Of a stretch of 17,043 nucleotides of DNA, positions 1 through 7,149 are shown piece after piece. A model generated the notes under the pieces. That model searched no databases. It had not been told where the DNA came from and was given only the letters and a program-made list of their open reading frames with translations. Each line of letters starts with the position of its first letter. Positions within the stretch are counted from its first letter, which is position 1. Source of the DNA: Nitrososphaerales archaeon TH5893 (GTDB lineage Archaea > Thermoproteota > Nitrososphaeria > Nitrososphaerales > Nitrososphaeraceae); assembly GCA_014523685.1 (NCBI GenBank), contig JAATVT010000089.1:1-17043 (forward strand), in the 5' to 3' direction. Position numbers and translations under genes: made by a program.

Positions 1-138
1 TACGAATGGTTAGAAACACCTGGACACCCAGCATCTGATAAGAAACCATTTATGATAAGGGAAAAGGATTGTATATTTTGCATGGCTTGTGAAAACGTAT
101 GTCCCCCACAATGTGTCAAGATATTTCAGAAAGGATAG
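1..138 (+). CDS. 4Fe-4S ferredoxin-type protein, C-terminal fragment
   Basis: The reading frame is open from the first base to a TAG at 136-138, giving the last 45 residues of a protein whose start lies outside the window. Residues 24-35 of the fragment carry C-x2-C-x2-C-x3-C-P, the classic 4Fe-4S cluster loop, with a further Cys at 38, preceded by a basic/acidic stretch and followed by a short hydrophobic strand and a Lys/Gly end. Only one cluster motif is visible; a second may sit upstream. Such domains carry low-potential electrons, as free ferredoxins or as subunits of larger oxidoreductases, and the fragment cannot tell which. The following gene starts about 165 bp later, so co-transcription is uncertain. 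Confidence 0.8.
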   Translation, partial: YEWLETPGHPASDKKPFMIREKDCIFCMACENVCPPQCVKIFQKG

Positions 139-303
139 TACACGTGAAGCGAAAAGAATCAGAGCAGCTCAGTGTACGCTCAAATCAATGCTGTGTATGC
201 ATATCTTAATTCGCAACGTCTTTGACATCACATAGCAATTGCAACCTTGTAGATCTAAGTCATAAGCGAACATCCAATTAAATGGGCATGTTTTGCCTTA
301 TTT

Positions 304-828
304 TTGAGATTAGTATGGCGACCCAGTACGATTAAGCATAAATTCGATTTAGTGGCTACTGGAGGTACTTTTGATGAATTACACATTGGTCATTTGGCCT
401 TGCTTTCCAAGGCGTTTGAAGTTGGAGATAAAGTCATAATAGGGATTTCAAGTGATGATTTTGCATCCAAAGTAAAAAAGAAAACAAGGTTAAATCACAA
501 TTATGAACAGAGAGTTAGAAATCTACATGAGATCATAGGTAGAAAATTCGGTCACAAAGTCAGATACACTGTCGCAAAGCTTGATAGTGAATTTGGTCCA
601 ACTGTGACTAAGGGGCCTGTTGACGCACTGGTCGCAAGTTCCGAAACCGCATACAAGGTCCATGAAATTAATAAAATTAGAAAAATTAATAAATTAAATC
701 CTATATCGATAATCACTGTGAATATTCTAAAAGCTGAAGATGGAAGCGCTATTTCGTCAACTCGAATAAGAGCCGGGGAGATAGATGCTTCAGGAAAAAT
801 TTTGAGAAGAACTAAAGGCAAAAAATAG
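304..828 (+). CDS. coaD: Archaeal phosphopantetheine adenylyltransferase
   Basis: Predicted cytosolic enzyme transferring AMP from ATP to 4'-phosphopantetheine, the penultimate step of coenzyme A synthesis. Visible family features are the nucleotidyltransferase signature T-G-G-T-F-D at residues 19-24 running into H-I-G-H at 27-30 and the second ATP-binding motif I-S-S-T-R-I-R at 150-156, in a protein of 174 residues, close to the usual archaeal length (about 150-165). The start is a TTG at 304: the frame is closed by TAA at 256-258 and has no ATG or GTG before the conserved Rossmann strand begins at about residue 13, so TTG is the only reasonable start. There is no Shine-Dalgarno. The C-terminal tail is very basic. 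The family assignment is secure; the start is moderately so. Confidence 0.9.
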   Translation: MRLVWRPSTIKHKFDLVATGGTFDELHIGHLALLSKAFEVGDKVIIGISSDDFASKVKKKTRLNHNYEQRVRNLHEIIGRKFGHKVRYTVAKLDSEFGPTVTKGPVDALVASSETAYKVHEINKIRKINKLNPISIITVNILKAEDGSAISSTRIRAGEIDASGKILRRTKGKK

Positions 829-863
829 TAATATCAATCAGCAATTATATTTGATTAGAAGGA

Positions 864-872
864 TTTTATTTT
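864..872 (+). promoter_or_regulatory. TATA-like box for the 900-1238 gene
   Basis: The T/A-only run TTTTATTTT is centred about 30 bp before the ATG at 900. This is the spacing expected for an archaeal promoter driving a leaderless or almost leaderless message. Confidence 0.45.
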
Positions 873-899
873 CAAATAGTCGAAATAGTCACAGAAAAA

Positions 900-1238
900 A
901 TGTATAAAGAAAATAATGTCGATTTTCCTCTATACACAATTTCCAAAGGAATTAAGAATTTGAAAGAGGGATTGCACCCCGAATTACTCGCATATTGGTA
1001 CAAGCGAATAGAAGATAAATCAATAGATAATGTGCCGAATAATTTAAAAGACAAAATTCGATTTCGTCAAGACCGAGTTCTCTGGATGAAGTTTAGAATG
1101 GATGTCTCAAAACGCGCGGTACCTTATGTTATGAGGGTCATAGAAGAATATATTCCTCTGATGCCTTACTCTACGGGCCTTTACTTTAGGAAGGTACAAC
1201 AGATCCTTGCTGACGAGATAACTATGGAATTACGATAA
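900..1238 (+). CDS. Small unknown protein, largely helical
   Basis: I do not recognise this 112-residue protein. It has no signal peptide, membrane segment or cysteine motif. It is rich in Lys, Arg, Glu and aromatic residues, with a Tyr/Trp-containing first half (A-Y-W-Y-K-R at 50-55), a central basic and aromatic patch (R-F-R-Q-D-R-V-L-W-M-K-F at 55-70 or so) and an amphipathic helical C-terminal half. The composition suggests a soluble, possibly nucleic-acid-contacting helical protein, which is inference only. The ATG at 900 follows the coaD-type gene by 71 bp and has its own TATA-like element at the right distance. The overlapping minus-strand frame has poor coding character. It is likely a real gene because its codon use and start signal resemble those of its neighbours. 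Confidence 0.7.
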   Translation: MYKENNVDFPLYTISKGIKNLKEGLHPELLAYWYKRIEDKSIDNVPNNLKDKIRFRQDRVLWMKFRMDVSKRAVPYVMRVIEEYIPLMPYSTGLYFRKVQQILADEITMELR

Positions 1239-1497
1239 AAATAGTGTGGTCTCATTAAGAGGGGTGAAGTAGTCTGTAGGAGGATAGTAGTAGGTCCGAT
1301 CCTTTCTAATTGATCTCATTTGAATTTAATCTAATCCGGTTTGATCTGAAATAGTCTAGTCAAATGATATTGACATCTCATTCTCCCATCAAGACACGAT
1401 TGGGCTGCTACTTGTGGTAGGATTTATACCCTATACCAGAATAAAGGCAAACCAAGAACCTTGTTAAATATCCAAACAGCCTCACCTACTAATATCA
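1239..1497. other. Intergenic region between convergent genes
   Basis: 259 bp with no frame that looks coding and no tRNA or rRNA signature. It contains a TATA-like GATTTATACC near 1421, without an obvious gene behind it on the plus strand. It separates the convergent unknown genes at 900-1238 and 1498-1803, so both transcripts must end here, but no strong T-tract is seen. Confidence 0.5.
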
Positions 1498-1803
1498 TCA
1501 TTGAGTAGAGATACTTACCTGGCTATCTTGATTCTTACATGAACATTCCGAAATTGTTTTTTTTCCTGCAACTACGTCCTCCACTAATGATTTTAGTCTC
1601 CATACATTCTTGTCATCCTTTAGGGTAACACTATGAGATGATTTATCTTTTAACATAATGATGATCTCATTCTTTACTGCACCCGCAATTCTTGAAACAT
1701 ATATCGAGTTATCTTTCTGAATAGCCAATAGCCCCGCTAATTTTTTGGCTTCATAACTGTCTTCACACTCAAATGTTTCAGTCTTCATAATATGAATCGC
1801 CAC
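1498..1803 (-). CDS. Small unknown protein downstream of trpS
   Basis: This 101-residue protein follows trpS by 14 bp on the same strand, so the two are very probably co-transcribed. The first start is a GTG at 1801-1803; an ATG six codons in (1788) is an alternative. Predicted structure alternates beta strands and helices: an N-terminal strand, a helix around E-A-K-K-L-A-G-L-L, two strands (I-Y-V-S-R-I and N-E-I-I-I-M-L), and a second helix ending in V-V-A-G-K-K. The C-terminus has a Cys-x-Cys and a polar tail. The overall two-strand/helix pattern and size are loosely reminiscent of the KEOPS subunit Pcc1, but I see no decisive motif, so no function is assigned. Confidence 0.65.
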   Translation of the reverse strand: MAIHIMKTETFECEDSYEAKKLAGLLAIQKDNSIYVSRIAGAVKNEIIIMLKDKSSHSVTLKDDKNVWRLKSLVEDVVAGKKTISECSCKNQDSQVSISTQ

Positions 1804-1817
1804 ACGCTATATAGTCC

Positions 1818-3059
1818 TCAAAATTCAAAAGGTTCATTCTCATACATATATTTCTGGATGCGATCTTTGGCCTTTTCTCGTCGCATTTTTAAAGCAGCGA
1901 TGAAGGATTTTGACTCCCTGGCAAGATCGCTCTTGCATTCTCCGCAAAGAAGGTTTCCGCTAATACACTTGACGAAGCGCTCATCCGATTCCTTTTGATC
2001 GTCAAAGAAATACCTTAAATACCAGAAAACTGGACATCCCAATGCGTTCCCACCGTAAAGCCTCTGCAAAGCAACAGTAGCCTGTCCGCCGGTATATGCA
2101 CTGCACACTTTTTTTTCGATGACTTCAGGCTCATCAGTTGTAAAGACCGCAGTCTCAGGCTTTGAAGAAGACATCTTCCCTCCGGTAGCATTCAGGCTCG
2201 GAAGAAATTTGCTATGAATCTGAGCTGGTTTATAGAAACCCATTTTCTCCGCAACGTCTCGAGTAATTCTCCAGTAAGGATCTTGATCTATCGCTGCAGG
2301 TATCAACACCGGTGTAGGTCTTCCCTCAATTATTGAGGGTAAGAAGCAAGGAGCCGCCTGTATCGGAGGAAATCCTATCATGCCAATATTTGTCGAACCT
2401 GAAAAACCAAACACCGCTTTAGAAGTCGAAAAAGTAATTCGTTTTGCAATTTCAAGGGCAATAGGATAAAGGTGTTTGATATGTACTGTATCTACTATGA
2501 TTTTTGTATTACTAGGATCAAAACCTATAGATATAATATCCAATATATTTTCATACGTGAAGCGTTTGATTTCTTCTCTAGTTCGGTCCTGACTGTACAA
2601 AAATTTTTCATCATCTGTTAGCTGAAACAACAATTTGGAACCAAATTTGTCTTGTAGATACTTGGTGAACATCCAGGGCATCAAATGACCCATATGGACC
2701 ATACCCGATGGGCCCCTTCCAGTATAAAGATAGATTTTTTCTCCACCCTCCACTTTATGTAGAATAAAGTCTAAATCACGATGAGAGAAAAAATAATGGA
2801 GCTTTAGCAAAGGATGAACTTCACCTGTAATCTTTTTGAACTGTTCCAGTATGTCAGAATCTATAGATTGAGTACCGAACTCTTTTATCAGCCTATCATA
2901 ATCAATCTGACCTTCAACATCCCAAGGAGTAACTCTCACAGAGGCATCTTCATATTCGCTATTTTTGGGCCCTTTATCAGTATCACCTAAGCTATCATTT
3001 CCAATACTACTAATTTCATCGCTGTTATGACTGTTTAGTTTGTTCAAGTCCTTGTTCAT
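1818..3059 (-). CDS. trpS: Tryptophanyl-tRNA synthetase
   Basis: Class I synthetase charging tRNA-Trp in the cytosol. The ATP-binding HIGH-type motif is H-M-G-H at residues 122-125, preceded by the archaeal/eukaryotic-type G-R-G-P-S-G, and the KMSKS loop is K-M-S-S-S at 295-299. Between them lie the Trp-binding and dimer segments (F-G-F-S-G-S and A-I-D-Q-D-P-Y-W-R). Length is 413 residues, typical for the archaeal/eukaryotic-type enzyme. The first 40 residues are rich in Asn, Ser and Asp and precede V-T-P-W, where archaeal TrpRS usually begins to be conserved. An in-frame GTG at residue 41 (2937-2939) is therefore a rival start. The gene is divergent from pheS, with 28 bp between the ATGs, and is followed by a small unknown gene. 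Confidence 0.95.
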   Translation of the reverse strand: MNKDLNKLNSHNSDEISSIGNDSLGDTDKGPKNSEYEDASVRVTPWDVEGQIDYDRLIKEFGTQSIDSDILEQFKKITGEVHPLLKLHYFFSHRDLDFILHKVEGGEKIYLYTGRGPSGMVHMGHLMPWMFTKYLQDKFGSKLLFQLTDDEKFLYSQDRTREEIKRFTYENILDIISIGFDPSNTKIIVDTVHIKHLYPIALEIAKRITFSTSKAVFGFSGSTNIGMIGFPPIQAAPCFLPSIIEGRPTPVLIPAAIDQDPYWRITRDVAEKMGFYKPAQIHSKFLPSLNATGGKMSSSKPETAVFTTDEPEVIEKKVCSAYTGGQATVALQRLYGGNALGCPVFWYLRYFFDDQKESDERFVKCISGNLLCGECKSDLARESKSFIAALKMRREKAKDRIQKYMYENEPFEF

Positions 3060-3087
3060 CCCTCGATCAGTATGGTATAACCCTACA

Positions 3088-4692
3088 ATGGTTAAAGGTT
3101 TAAAAAGTCTTATTCACCCAGTCATTCTGCAATTAATGCAAGACAGAGAGAGCCAGCTCCACCCCATTGAAAAGTCCTTGTTAAAAACTCTGGCTAGCAA
3201 TCGCCCTATGTCCGTCGAAAATCTTTCCGAGTTGACTGGTCTAAATGTAGACCAGGTGAGGAGGGGCATTGAATGGCTCAAATATAAGGGTCTAATTTCG
3301 GTTAATGCTAAATCAATTACTAAAATATCGATAGGGAAAAATGGATTGTATGCATTAGAAAATCGATTTCCTGAGAGAAGACTCGTGGAATTAGTAAAAC
3401 AGGGATTCAATACCATGCAAAAACTATCCAATGTTGGTGTATTTCATGACAATAACGAGAGTACCGCTGCCTTCAGACATGCCGTTTACCTAAACAAGTG
3501 GTTACATCAGAGCCCTCCGTCTAAGCCTGGGGATGATGCAACCCTAGTAACTTTGCCTGGTTCGGACGAAGCGTCACCAGAGGAGGCCCTACTGATGAAG
3601 ATTCACATGGCATCAGCCATGTCTCAAGACCAAGTTTCTAGTTTGAGCCAAGAAGAATTAAGGGCACTCAACTCTTTGAAGAATCGTCATTTCATAGTCG
3701 AACATACAGATAAAGTTTCGGAAATTATTTTGTCGGATAAGGGCAGACGATTGTTAACACTTCTAAAGTTGGACAACGAACGCTTACAAGACGAAGCTGA
3801 GCAACATTTGGTGAACCAGCTCACACCACAGTTAATCGCATCTGGAAGATGGAAGGACGTAAGATTTAGTCCACTTGATGTGGAAGCACCAACTACCTCA
3901 CTTCATGCTGGAAAAAAACATCCACTTCAAAACCTGATCGACGAAATAAAAGAGGTTTTTATTGGTATGGGTTTTTTGGAAATTGATGGACCGCTCATTC
4001 AGTCTAGCTTCTGGAACTTTGACGTCCTTTTTACACCTCAGGATCATCCTGCTAGAGAAATGCAAGACACATTTTACATTCCACAAACGTACCAAACCAT
4101 ACCCACAAAAGATCGAAACATAATCGATAGTGTTTCCAGAGTTCACAAAAAGGGATGGCATTATGAATGGGACCCCGAAGAATCTAAAAGAACTGTCTTA
4201 CGCACCCATACTACTCCTGTAACCCTTAGGTATTTATCAAGTAATAAAACAGCAGACGCTAAGCTATTTACTGTTGGAAAGGTCTTCAGAAATGAAAAAG
4301 CATCGTATAAACATTTAGTAGAATTCAATCAGATAGAGGGTATAGTCACTGGGAACAGTGTGACTCTTCGAGATTTGATGGGCCTGCAAATGGAGTTTTA
4401 CTCTAAACTAGGAATAAACAAGGTAAAATTCTGGCCTACTTTCTTTCCCTATACAGAACCATCCCTTCAGTCTATGATTTTTAATGAATCTCTAGGGAAG
4501 TGGGTTGAGCTGTTTGGTATGGGCGTATTCAGACCCGAGGTGACAGAACCCCTTGGCATAAGAAATCCAGTCTTGGCTTGGGGTGGAGGCATAGAGAGAA
4601 TAGCGATGCTACGTTTCGGTTTAAATGACGTCCGAGATCTGTACTCTAATAATTTGGGCTGGCTAAGGAGTGTTCCGAGATACCAGTCATAA
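3088..4692 (+). CDS. pheS: Phenylalanyl-tRNA synthetase alpha subunit
   Basis: Catalytic subunit of the (alpha-beta)2 PheRS, activating Phe and charging tRNA-Phe. The N-terminal third is winged-helix-like DNA/tRNA-binding modules, as in the archaeal/eukaryotic form (534 residues). The class II core follows: motif 1 around G-M-G-F-L-E-I-D-G-P at 293-302, with the substrate-loop Q-D-H-P-A-R after it; motif 2 with V-F-R-N-E at 399-403 and F-N-Q-I-E-G near 418; motif 3 with W-G-G-G-I-E-R at 498-504. I start at ATG 3088. The frame also opens with a TTG at 3040, but that adds 16 residues read through the trpS start codon and has no family resemblance. The 3' end overlaps the inferred pheT start by 13 bp. 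Confidence 0.95.
   Translation: MVKGLKSLIHPVILQLMQDRESQLHPIEKSLLKTLASNRPMSVENLSELTGLNVDQVRRGIEWLKYKGLISVNAKSITKISIGKNGLYALENRFPERRLVELVKQGFNTMQKLSNVGVFHDNNESTAAFRHAVYLNKWLHQSPPSKPGDDATLVTLPGSDEASPEEALLMKIHMASAMSQDQVSSLSQEELRALNSLKNRHFIVEHTDKVSEIILSDKGRRLLTLLKLDNERLQDEAEQHLVNQLTPQLIASGRWKDVRFSPLDVEAPTTSLHAGKKHPLQNLIDEIKEVFIGMGFLEIDGPLIQSSFWNFDVLFTPQDHPAREMQDTFYIPQTYQTIPTKDRNIIDSVSRVHKKGWHYEWDPEESKRTVLRTHTTPVTLRYLSSNKTADAKLFTVGKVFRNEKASYKHLVEFNQIEGIVTGNSVTLRDLMGLQMEFYSKLGINKVKFWPTFFPYTEPSLQSMIFNESLGKWVELFGMGVFRPEVTEPLGIRNPVLAWGGGIERIAMLRFGLNDVRDLYSNNLGWLRSVPRYQS
4665..4670 (+). promoter_or_regulatory. Shine-Dalgarno that fixes the pheT start
   Basis: AAGGAG lies inside the pheS 3' end, nine bases before the ATA at 4680, a good spacing for pairing with the 3' end of 16S rRNA. 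Elsewhere in the window starts are mostly leaderless, so a clear SD here, at an internal operon gene, supports translation beginning at 4680. Confidence 0.6.
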
Positions 4693-6359
4693 CTTTTCCA
4701 TTAAAAAGACTGCAAAAATTCTTTCCAAGAATTAAAATTGACAAGATTTTAGAGGTTATCCCATTTGCTGGTCTAGATATAGAGGGAATCGATGCCGAGA
4801 ATCTAAGGATTGAATATAATCCAAATAGGCCTGATTTTTCGTCACAGTATGGAATAGTGCGTGCACTCAAAGGATTACTAGGGATAGAAGTTGGATTACC
4901 GAAATTCAAATTGTCAACAAACAACAAATATGTTATAAGAGTAAATAAGAGTGTAAAACAGCTGCGGCCATATATCGTATCCTTTGTTGCGAGTCGAAAA
5001 GAGAACCTAACTAACGAAGACATCAAGGAATTGATTGCCATGCAGGAAGATCTTCACAATGGAGTCGGCAGGCACAGAAGGAAAGCTTCGATCGGTATTC
5101 ACAATTTGGACAAAATCCAGTTTCCTCTTACGTATACTACAACAGAAAAGAATTTCTCATTTGTTCCTCTTGATAGGCAAAATGAATACACAATGAAACA
5201 AATTTTGGATGAATTGGATAGCGGAAAAGAGTATGGATTTATACTAAAGGATGCTGAAAGGTATCCTATAATAATAGATTCGAATAACATCGTTCTTTCA
5301 TTTCCACCCATTGTAAACAGTAACACAACGAGATTAGGCGCAGACATTAAGAACATTCTGGTAGAGGTTACAGCTATTAACAAGCATACTGCAGAGGATA
5401 CAATAGCTATAATTGCAATTAATCTTTTTGACGCGGGATTTAAAATTCACCCAGTAATTATTGATTATACGAAACCAAGGAACAAGGAATTAACCCCCAA
5501 CATGAAACCAAAAATTATGCAAATCGATGCAGGTTACATTAATCAAGTGCTCGGAATGAACCTTACCAGTCAAGAAATTTCCTTGTGCCTTAAAAGAAGC
5601 CGGCTAGGATCCAGTTTAGAGCCACTAAAAAGGGCGAGGCTAAAGTGTTCGATTCCAAGATACAGAACCGACATTTATAATCAAATAGATATCGTTGAAG
5701 AAGCTGCTATTGGATATGGAATTTTTAACTTGCAACCTTCAATGCCATGTTCAAAAGCCTCAGGAACAAAAAGCGAAATTACAAAGTTGTTAAATGCAAT
5801 TAGAGAAATCTTGATTGGTATGGGATTGGTTGAGATCATAAACTTCAGCCTAGTTAGCAAGAAGGTACAATTTGAATTAGTAGGGGCAGAGAGTAATATT
5901 AAAAATGCAATTAGTGTGGATGAAACAAAAAGTAATGAATATGAGGTACTCAGAGATACTCTAATTCCATCACTACTTCAGACGTTGTCCCACAATGTAC
6001 ATGAAGAATATCCTCAAAAATTGTTTGAGATCGGAAAGGTCTTCCAAACATCAGATAGTCTCGACGAACATTGGAATGTTGGCGTTGTAATTGCTCATAA
6101 TTCAGCAAATTATACTGGAGCCAAATCAACAATGCAAGAGATAATCAATGGTTGCTTTGGTCCAAAATATGCAAGTGCAATTTCTACGCCAGCAGTTTAC
6201 AACGGCATGTTTATGGATGGAAGATGTGCAAATATTGATTTCAATGAAATGAATATAGGCATAATGGGAGAAATTTCGCCTCTGACTGTACAAAACTTCA
6301 AGTTAAGAGTCCCAGTGGCGGCAATTGAATTGAATATTTCATCTTTTCTGGAAAAATAG
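4680..6359 (+). CDS. pheT: Phenylalanyl-tRNA synthetase beta subunit, ATA start inferred
   Basis: Partner of PheS; binds tRNA and carries the B3/B4 editing region, cytosolic. From 4680 the product is 559 residues, the usual archaeal length. The N-terminus reads P-V-I-T-F-P-L-K-R-L, then the invariant N-P-N-R-P-D patch at about residues 45-50 and G-I-V-R-A-L-K-G. The B5 domain (Y-I-N-Q-V-L-G, then P-R-Y-R-T-D-I) and the catalytic-like domain (L-F-E-I-G-K-V-F) follow. No ATG, GTG or TTG exists in frame between the upstream stop (4650-4652) and the GTG at 4857. Starting at 4857 would delete 59 conserved residues. ATA 4680 sits nine bases behind AAGGAG and overlaps the pheS stop, suggesting translational coupling. 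An in-frame CTG at 4659 is a weaker alternative, and a sequencing error (ATG read as ATA) is possible. Confidence 0.9.
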   Translation: MPVITFPLKRLQKFFPRIKIDKILEVIPFAGLDIEGIDAENLRIEYNPNRPDFSSQYGIVRALKGLLGIEVGLPKFKLSTNNKYVIRVNKSVKQLRPYIVSFVASRKENLTNEDIKELIAMQEDLHNGVGRHRRKASIGIHNLDKIQFPLTYTTTEKNFSFVPLDRQNEYTMKQILDELDSGKEYGFILKDAERYPIIIDSNNIVLSFPPIVNSNTTRLGADIKNILVEVTAINKHTAEDTIAIIAINLFDAGFKIHPVIIDYTKPRNKELTPNMKPKIMQIDAGYINQVLGMNLTSQEISLCLKRSRLGSSLEPLKRARLKCSIPRYRTDIYNQIDIVEEAAIGYGIFNLQPSMPCSKASGTKSEITKLLNAIREILIGMGLVEIINFSLVSKKVQFELVGAESNIKNAISVDETKSNEYEVLRDTLIPSLLQTLSHNVHEEYPQKLFEIGKVFQTSDSLDEHWNVGVVIAHNSANYTGAKSTMQEIINGCFGPKYASAISTPAVYNGMFMDGRCANIDFNEMNIGIMGEISPLTVQNFKLRVPVAAIELNISSFLEK

Positions 6360-6440
6360 TATTAGAGAGAGATAAAGAAGGGTCTTAACTATTGAGTATT
6401 AGTAGGAAGGACAGTTTTGTTATCTAATACGGCAATTGAA

Positions 6441-6450
6441 CTTTATATTT
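6441..6450 (+). promoter_or_regulatory. TATA box upstream of candidate structured RNA
   Basis: CTTTATATTT closely matches the archaeal TATA consensus. Its centre lies about 25 bp before position 6471, where the foldable segment begins, so transcription would start at or just before the first stem. Confidence 0.5.
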
Positions 6451-6466
6451 ATGAAACGCATTATTC

Positions 6467-6637
6467 AATCTGCCAAACTCCAAGCAAAATAGTTGGTGAT
6501 CAATACTGACCAGTATTCGGTGGTTGGTTACCTATTTTTTGCTTGGAGTAGGCACCCCGTTATAGAGAGTACACGAGGAGGAATACACATAGGGTGTATG
6601 GCTACCTGTGATTCCGTGTGGGTCAGAGGCGGGGGAC
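6467..6637 (+). ncRNA. Candidate structured non-coding RNA between pheT and 6795 gene
   Basis: This gene-free stretch folds unusually well. Domain 1: 6477-6492 pairs with 6532-6549 (16 bp, interrupted only by a two-base bulge), and the helix is extended by TGCC 6471-6474 with GGCA 6551-6554. It encloses a small AATACT/AGTATT hairpin (6502-6507 with 6512-6517 approximately). Domain 2 follows directly: CCCCG 6555-6559 pairs with CGGGG 6630-6634, and inside it bases 6605-6619 are wholly paired with 6571-6593 across small bulges, plus a U-G pair (6570-6620) that favours the plus strand. An alternative inner hairpin is ATACAC/GTGTAT at 6583-6599. A TATA box ends about 20 bp upstream. I do not see the conserved cores of RNase P RNA, SRP RNA, 5S rRNA or a tRNA. 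The boundaries are estimates. Confidence 0.5.
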
Positions 6638-6758
6638 ATTCAATCAAAAATAGGATTGGTCTTTAAGAATTATTTGCAGTTATTATAAATTGGCCACGAT
6701 TTACATTTTTAGGTGTTGTATTTCAACTACCTCAATAATAGATCTGATACAAAGAATG
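6638..6758. other. Remainder of the pheT to 6795 intergenic region
   Basis: AT-rich spacer with no coding frame. It contains TTATAAATT at about 6682-6690, a TATA-like element that could serve either strand. Nothing else distinct is seen before the inverted repeat at 6759-6775. Confidence 0.4.
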
Positions 6759-6775
6759 GTACGATAAAATCGTAC
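6759..6775. promoter_or_regulatory. Perfect inverted repeat, likely operator
   Basis: GTACGAT and ATCGTAC form a perfect 7-bp inverted repeat around AAA. It directly precedes the AT-rich TAATTATAC (6776-6784), a plausible TATA element of the 6795 gene. A symmetric site of this size beside a TATA box fits a dimeric regulator; a small hairpin is the alternative. Confidence 0.45.
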
Positions 6776-6794
6776 TAATTATACAATCTCAAAC

Positions 6795-7079
6795 TTGTCC
6801 TCATCTTTTTCAGGATGTGGCTCATTGACCCTACCGTGGAAGCGTAATCTCAAAAAATCTACAGCGAAAACCGTAGAGCTGTCAAAACAACATAGTCTAA
6901 ATACAGCCTCAATGCGTACCATAATGAATGTCATGACTAAATTCGATGGAATCAAAGGGCAGGAATTGTTAGATGTTGAAGAGGATCCTATGGAGATAAC
7001 GCTGATTTTCAAAGACAATCGATTTCTATTTGTAAAGATCGAAAATGGTAACTTGATCACTGAATCTGTACCTGAGTAA
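6795..7079 (+). CDS. Small unknown protein
   Basis: I do not recognise this product (94 residues from a TTG at 6795; a second TTG at 6825 would give 84 and suits the TATA-like site at 6776-6784 better; an ATG at 6912 would give only 56). The first part is basic, with Trp-Lys-Arg and several Lys-Ser/Thr pairs. The second part looks like an ordered domain: helix T-I-M-N-V-M-T-K-F, then an acidic turn D-V-E-E-D-P and two strands (M-E-I-T-L-I-F and F-L-F-V-K-I-E). The minus-strand frame over the same bases (6779-7093) is rich in Ser and lacks such pattern, so I chose the plus strand. No cysteine motif or membrane segment is present. Confidence 0.6.
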   Translation: MSSSFSGCGSLTLPWKRNLKKSTAKTVELSKQHSLNTASMRTIMNVMTKFDGIKGQELLDVEEDPMEITLIFKDNRFLFVKIENGNLITESVPE

Positions 7080-7092
7080 TGACTATCTTTCA

Positions 7093-7099
7093 TTTTTTT
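7093..7099 (+). terminator. T-tract terminator after the 6795 gene
   Basis: Seven consecutive T residues begin 14 bp after the TAA stop. Archaeal RNA polymerase commonly stops at such U-runs without needing a hairpin. Confidence 0.5.
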
Positions 7100-7149
7100 A
7101 TAGCATAGGTTTACTCAACGAATTATATGAAGATGAAGTCGAAGTTTGT

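Noticed and set aside
1239..1497. tRNA, CRISPR or small RNA in the 900-1803 intergenic space
   Set aside because: No T-arm, acceptor pairing, repeat-spacer pattern or strong stem was found.
3040..3087. Upstream TTG extension of pheS
   Set aside because: It would read through the trpS start codon on the other strand and adds 16 residues with no resemblance to PheS; the ATG at 3088 begins the recognisable protein.
4857..4859. GTG 4857 as the pheT start
   Set aside because: It removes 59 residues that contain strongly conserved beta-subunit sequence; the start must be upstream.
6779..7093. Minus-strand 104-residue frame opposite the 6795 gene
   Set aside because: Ser-rich and without a plausible domain pattern, whereas the plus-strand frame has ordered strand/helix sequence and a TATA-like site upstream.
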